A stretch of 64,000 nucleotides of DNA from Chitinophaga sancti (GTDB lineage Bacteria > Bacteroidota > Bacteroidia > Chitinophagales > Chitinophagaceae), in assembly GCF_034087045.1 (NCBI RefSeq), contig NZ_CP139247.1, positions 3,498,001 to 3,562,000 of the forward strand. The letters are read 5' to 3'. Under the pieces are notes generated by a model, which was not told the DNA's origin, searched no databases, and saw only the letters and a list, made by a program, of their open reading frames with translations. This document shows, piece after piece, positions 61,424-64,000 of this stretch; the stretch's first letter is position 1, and each line of letters starts with the position of its first letter. Made by a program: the position numbers and the translations under genes.

Positions 61424-64000
61424 GCCGGTTTCACCGTATCCTTCTCCTCCAACCGCAGCATCTCTGCCCTCCTCATACTATCTATCATCCGCTTTCTCGC
61501 CCGCTCATTAAACAACTCGGTGAATTTATTATACTCACGTACATAAGATAACCCCAAACCCGCCTTATTCCTGTTCACTAAATTATATACGTCATAATCC
61601 GACTTACTAAATGCATTGATACGGAACCTGCCCTCCGGCGTCAACAGGTACTCTGCCCTGAAGTCACCCGCCAGCCGGTTCGTATTCGACGAAGTAGACG
61701 CTTTCCCCCAGTCATAATCACCACCCACATACAACCTTACCCTATTATTATATAAGGTACTGGTAATACCCGCACTCACCTGGTTCCGGTCCATCGCCGT
61801 ATTATCCACATTCCCAATATTATAAGCACGATAGTTCACATTCACACCAATACCACTGTTCTTGAGCAGTGCCCCGGTTATATTATTCAATATCGCCTGT
61901 GCCTGCGCACTCAATGCCTGTCCCACACTATTCTTACCTGTGATCGCCACACTCGCACCTGCCGAATTCGGATCTTCAGGCAGGAACTGGTTGAAGAGCA
62001 GCAAACCTGCCATCTGTTGCAGGGCCTTATTCTGATCCTGGTTGATTTCCTTCAGTTTCGCTGCCACACCACTTTCATATGCCAGTGACCCTACCTCCGG
62101 CAGATTGATCTCATAAGAAATATCAGGTTTCATCAACTCCCCACGCAGGTTAATCAGGATATCCACCCGTTCTGTACGGGTCGCCAGTTTATCTGTTGTG
62201 GTAGAAGCCGTTCCTACCAGGTTGTACAAACTCACTTTTGGCAAAGAATACTTTGCATGGATATCTACCTTCGCTGCCTGCGGATCGCCATTCCAGGTGA
62301 TTGAACTGCTCTTATCGATATCAAACTTCCAGCTGGTCAGCCTTTGCAAGGTAAAATTATAACTACCCAGGTTGATCTCATAGTTTCCAAACATGGTAAA
62401 GTCTCCATCCAGGTTTACATTGATCTGAAGGTTCCCGGTACCATTGGCAGAAATCATATCACCACTCGCAGCATCCATGATCACATCTATCTGTGCATCA
62501 GGGGTAGCAGATATATCGAGTTTCACATTCAGCTTCACGTTATCCTTCTTCTTCCGCTTCTCTTCCTTCATCTCTGTACCATAGGTTTTGAAGGTAATGT
62601 AATCCGACTTCCCGATGTCCTTACTATCCGACAATGGCAGGTAGAAATGGGTACCCTTATCCGGCTTTGCCTGCACTTTCAATACCATATCTTCTAACGG
62701 ACCCTGGAAATAAACCTTTCCATCCGCAATCACATCTCCATAAAAGAGATCACTATCCGCCGCACCTGTACCCAGGAACACAAAGTTCCTCGCCGTTACA
62801 TCAAAGTCGAAGTTCAGTTTATTGAAATGGTCATGAGAAATATAGCCACTGCCATTTGCTTTACTGTTGTTCTTATCAATGATGGTGAAGTTGCCAAACT
62901 CAATCAGGTTATCATCTATATTGATGTTCAACTTAGGAATGGTATAATTTGTACCCAGGTACAATACCCTTACTTTCGCACTATCTACTTTCAGGTTTCC
63001 TTTCACCGAAGGCAGTTCTGTAGTGCCACTCACATTGATCTGGCCATTCACCTGCCCTTTCAGATCTGTCACATAATCTTTTACAAAGCGATCCAGCAAT
63101 ACCAGGTCTACACCCTTCATGTTTACTGTACCTTCCAGGTTATTATTTTCTTTCGTTAATCCCACACTTCCCTTTGCATCCAGGTTCTTACCGGCATTAT
63201 CACTATGTAGTTCAAATGTGGCTTCGCCGGTGCCCTGACTATATCCCCCTGCAAAAGATACCAGCCCGATGGAGTCATTGTCCAGTCGTAATTCTTTGGT
63301 CACAATATCCGCATCTATATCCAGGTTCCGCATCGGGTCTGTGATCAGGATCTTCCCGTCTGCCTGTCCCTCTATACGCATAGGCGTCAATTGCGCCGGA
63401 ATTACATCGGCCAGGTTCAGGTTCTTCAGGGTGATCATGAAGGTAGATTCATCCGGGTTGTATTCGTTGGTTTCTACGGACACGCTCTGTTCATTGCGCG
63501 TTACCTTCAGGTTATGTACAGTGAGGAAGTTCTTACTCCAATAAATTTCATTGCCCGGTGTCACATTCCACTGTCTTTCATTTACGGTAAAGGCACTGTT
63601 CAGGAAGCTGATTTTCACCCCATCCGATACAGTGATCACCCTGGCATAAAAACCATCCAGGGAGGTGGTGTCCTGTGCCTGCAGGTCTACTTTCAGGTAA
63701 GAAGTATCTTTGCCGGAGCTGGCCAGGATCAATGGGTGCTGTAGTATTACCTTGTCTCCACTGGTCACCCTGCCTATACTTGTACTGATGTCAATTTTAT
63801 TAAAATTACCGGAGCTTTTCAGTTGCAGGTCATTCACCATATACCCGCCATAGCCAGCCTGTGGCACAAATACATTCAGCGAAAGGTTGCCATTCACCGT
63901 ATTCAGCGACCCATCTATTTTTGACTGGTCAAACCCCGTCACCTTGTCTGTGAAACCTTTGATCAGCTTATCCACTTCTCCCATCTGGAATGAAAAGGAG
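61405..64000 (-). CDS. tamB: TamB-like translocation/assembly module, partial (N-terminus beyond window)
   Basis: The 3' 865 codons; the frame stays open to the right edge, and TamB proteins reach about 1500 aa. Repetitive beta-strands of the long periplasmic bridge, with repeated DLKGQVNGQINVSG and GNLKVDSAKVRVLYLG units. The C-terminal DUF490/TamB domain is about 550-800 (VDILINLRGELMKPDISYEI, LASE-like AQAILNNITGALLKNSGIGV), ending in beta strands and a charged tail. It spans the periplasm and moves phospholipid or helps insert outer-membrane proteins. An internal ATG at 63,984 is not the true start. Confidence 0.9.
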   Translation of the reverse strand, partial: SFSFQMGEVDKLIKGFTDKVTGFDQSKIDGSLNTVNGNLSLNVFVPQAGYGGYMVNDLQLKSSGNFNKIDISTSIGRVTSGDKVILQHPLILASSGKDTSYLKVDLQAQDTTSLDGFYARVITVSDGVKISFLNSAFTVNERQWNVTPGNEIYWSKNFLTVHNLKVTRNEQSVSVETNEYNPDESTFMITLKNLNLADVIPAQLTPMRIEGQADGKILITDPMRNLDIDADIVTKELRLDNDSIGLVSFAGGYSQGTGEATFELHSDNAGKNLDAKGSVGLTKENNNLEGTVNMKGVDLVLLDRFVKDYVTDLKGQVNGQINVSGTTELPSVKGNLKVDSAKVRVLYLGTNYTIPKLNINIDDNLIEFGNFTIIDKNNSKANGSGYISHDHFNKLNFDFDVTARNFVFLGTGAADSDLFYGDVIADGKVYFQGPLEDMVLKVQAKPDKGTHFYLPLSDSKDIGKSDYITFKTYGTEMKEEKRKKKDNVKLNVKLDISATPDAQIDVIMDAASGDMISANGTGNLQINVNLDGDFTMFGNYEINLGSYNFTLQRLTSWKFDIDKSSSITWNGDPQAAKVDIHAKYSLPKVSLYNLVGTASTTTDKLATRTERVDILINLRGELMKPDISYEINLPEVGSLAYESGVAAKLKEINQDQNKALQQMAGLLLFNQFLPEDPNSAGASVAITGKNSVGQALSAQAQAILNNITGALLKNSGIGVNVNYRAYNIGNVDNTAMDRNQVSAGITSTLYNNRVRLYVGGDYDWGKASTSSNTNRLAGDFRAEYLLTPEGRFRINAFSKSDYDVYNLVNRNKAGLGLSYVREYNKFTELFNERARKRMIDSMRRAEMLRLEEKDTVKPARDTTH

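Overview
The window looks like a piece of a Bacteroidota chromosome of Chitinophaga/Chitinophagaceae type. The support is an Oar-like TonB-dependent receptor, a broken type IX secretion sorting domain, a propeller-type LytS sensor with a LytTR regulator, DUF3857/transglutaminase proteins, a short archaeal-type prolyl-tRNA synthetase, Bacteroidota-style -7 boxes (TAnnTTTG), and few visible Shine-Dalgarno sequences. The species is inferred from gene content only.

Positions 1-25,165 are an accessory island whose right edge is a tRNA-Leu(CAG) gene (25,082-25,165, minus strand). Its left part is a block of co-directional minus-strand genes running 12,444 to 1: SbcD, SbcC, then a three-gene ABC-three-component (ABC-3C) system (nuclease-like/C-terminal protein, middle component, SMC-like ATPase), then a SIR2-like protein overlapping a HerA ATPase by ATGA. 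This reads as a compact anti-invader (defence) module. From 12.9 to 25 kb the island is a patchwork: a decayed group II intron maturase, a nucleotidyltransferase pair, a pRiA4b ORF-3 pair, a T9SS sorting-domain remnant, an uncharacterised 589-aa protein with a possible PD-(D/E)XK motif, a Lit-like HEXXH metallopeptidase, and a gene whose start codon was hit by an IS21-family element (22,210-24,870, perfect 8-bp target duplication). Three sequences resembling the 3' end of the tRNA, each next to a terminator hairpin (about 14.3, 16.3 and 19.6 kb), plus two related half copies, divide this part into cassettes. This suggests serial accretion at the tRNA-Leu gene.

Positions 25.3-43.8 kb are ordinary chromosome: dapD, a glycosyltransferase, tRNA maturation genes (tsaC, cca, miaA) with a pRiA4b-like gene next to miaA, two adjacent DUF3857 proteins (one with an intact transglutaminase triad, one apparently without), a FadL-type outer-membrane protein, a Gly/Tyr-rich lipoprotein, proS, and a LytS/LytTR two-component pair.

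Positions 43.8-64 kb hold an HtrA protease, a divergent LuxC-like acyl-CoA reductase/ferredoxin pair, ddl, a PASTA protein, a rhodanese, then an unusual minus-strand amidoligase neighbourhood (esterase, ATP-grasp, terminator, YbdK/GCS2 ligase, class I glutamine amidotransferase, second ATP-grasp-like protein). An astacin lipoprotein protease, a TonB-dependent receptor, ribBA and a partial tamB follow. The strongest candidates for something undescribed are the SbcCD/ABC-3C/SIR2-HerA block, the tRNA-anchored cassette architecture, and the amidoligase cluster.
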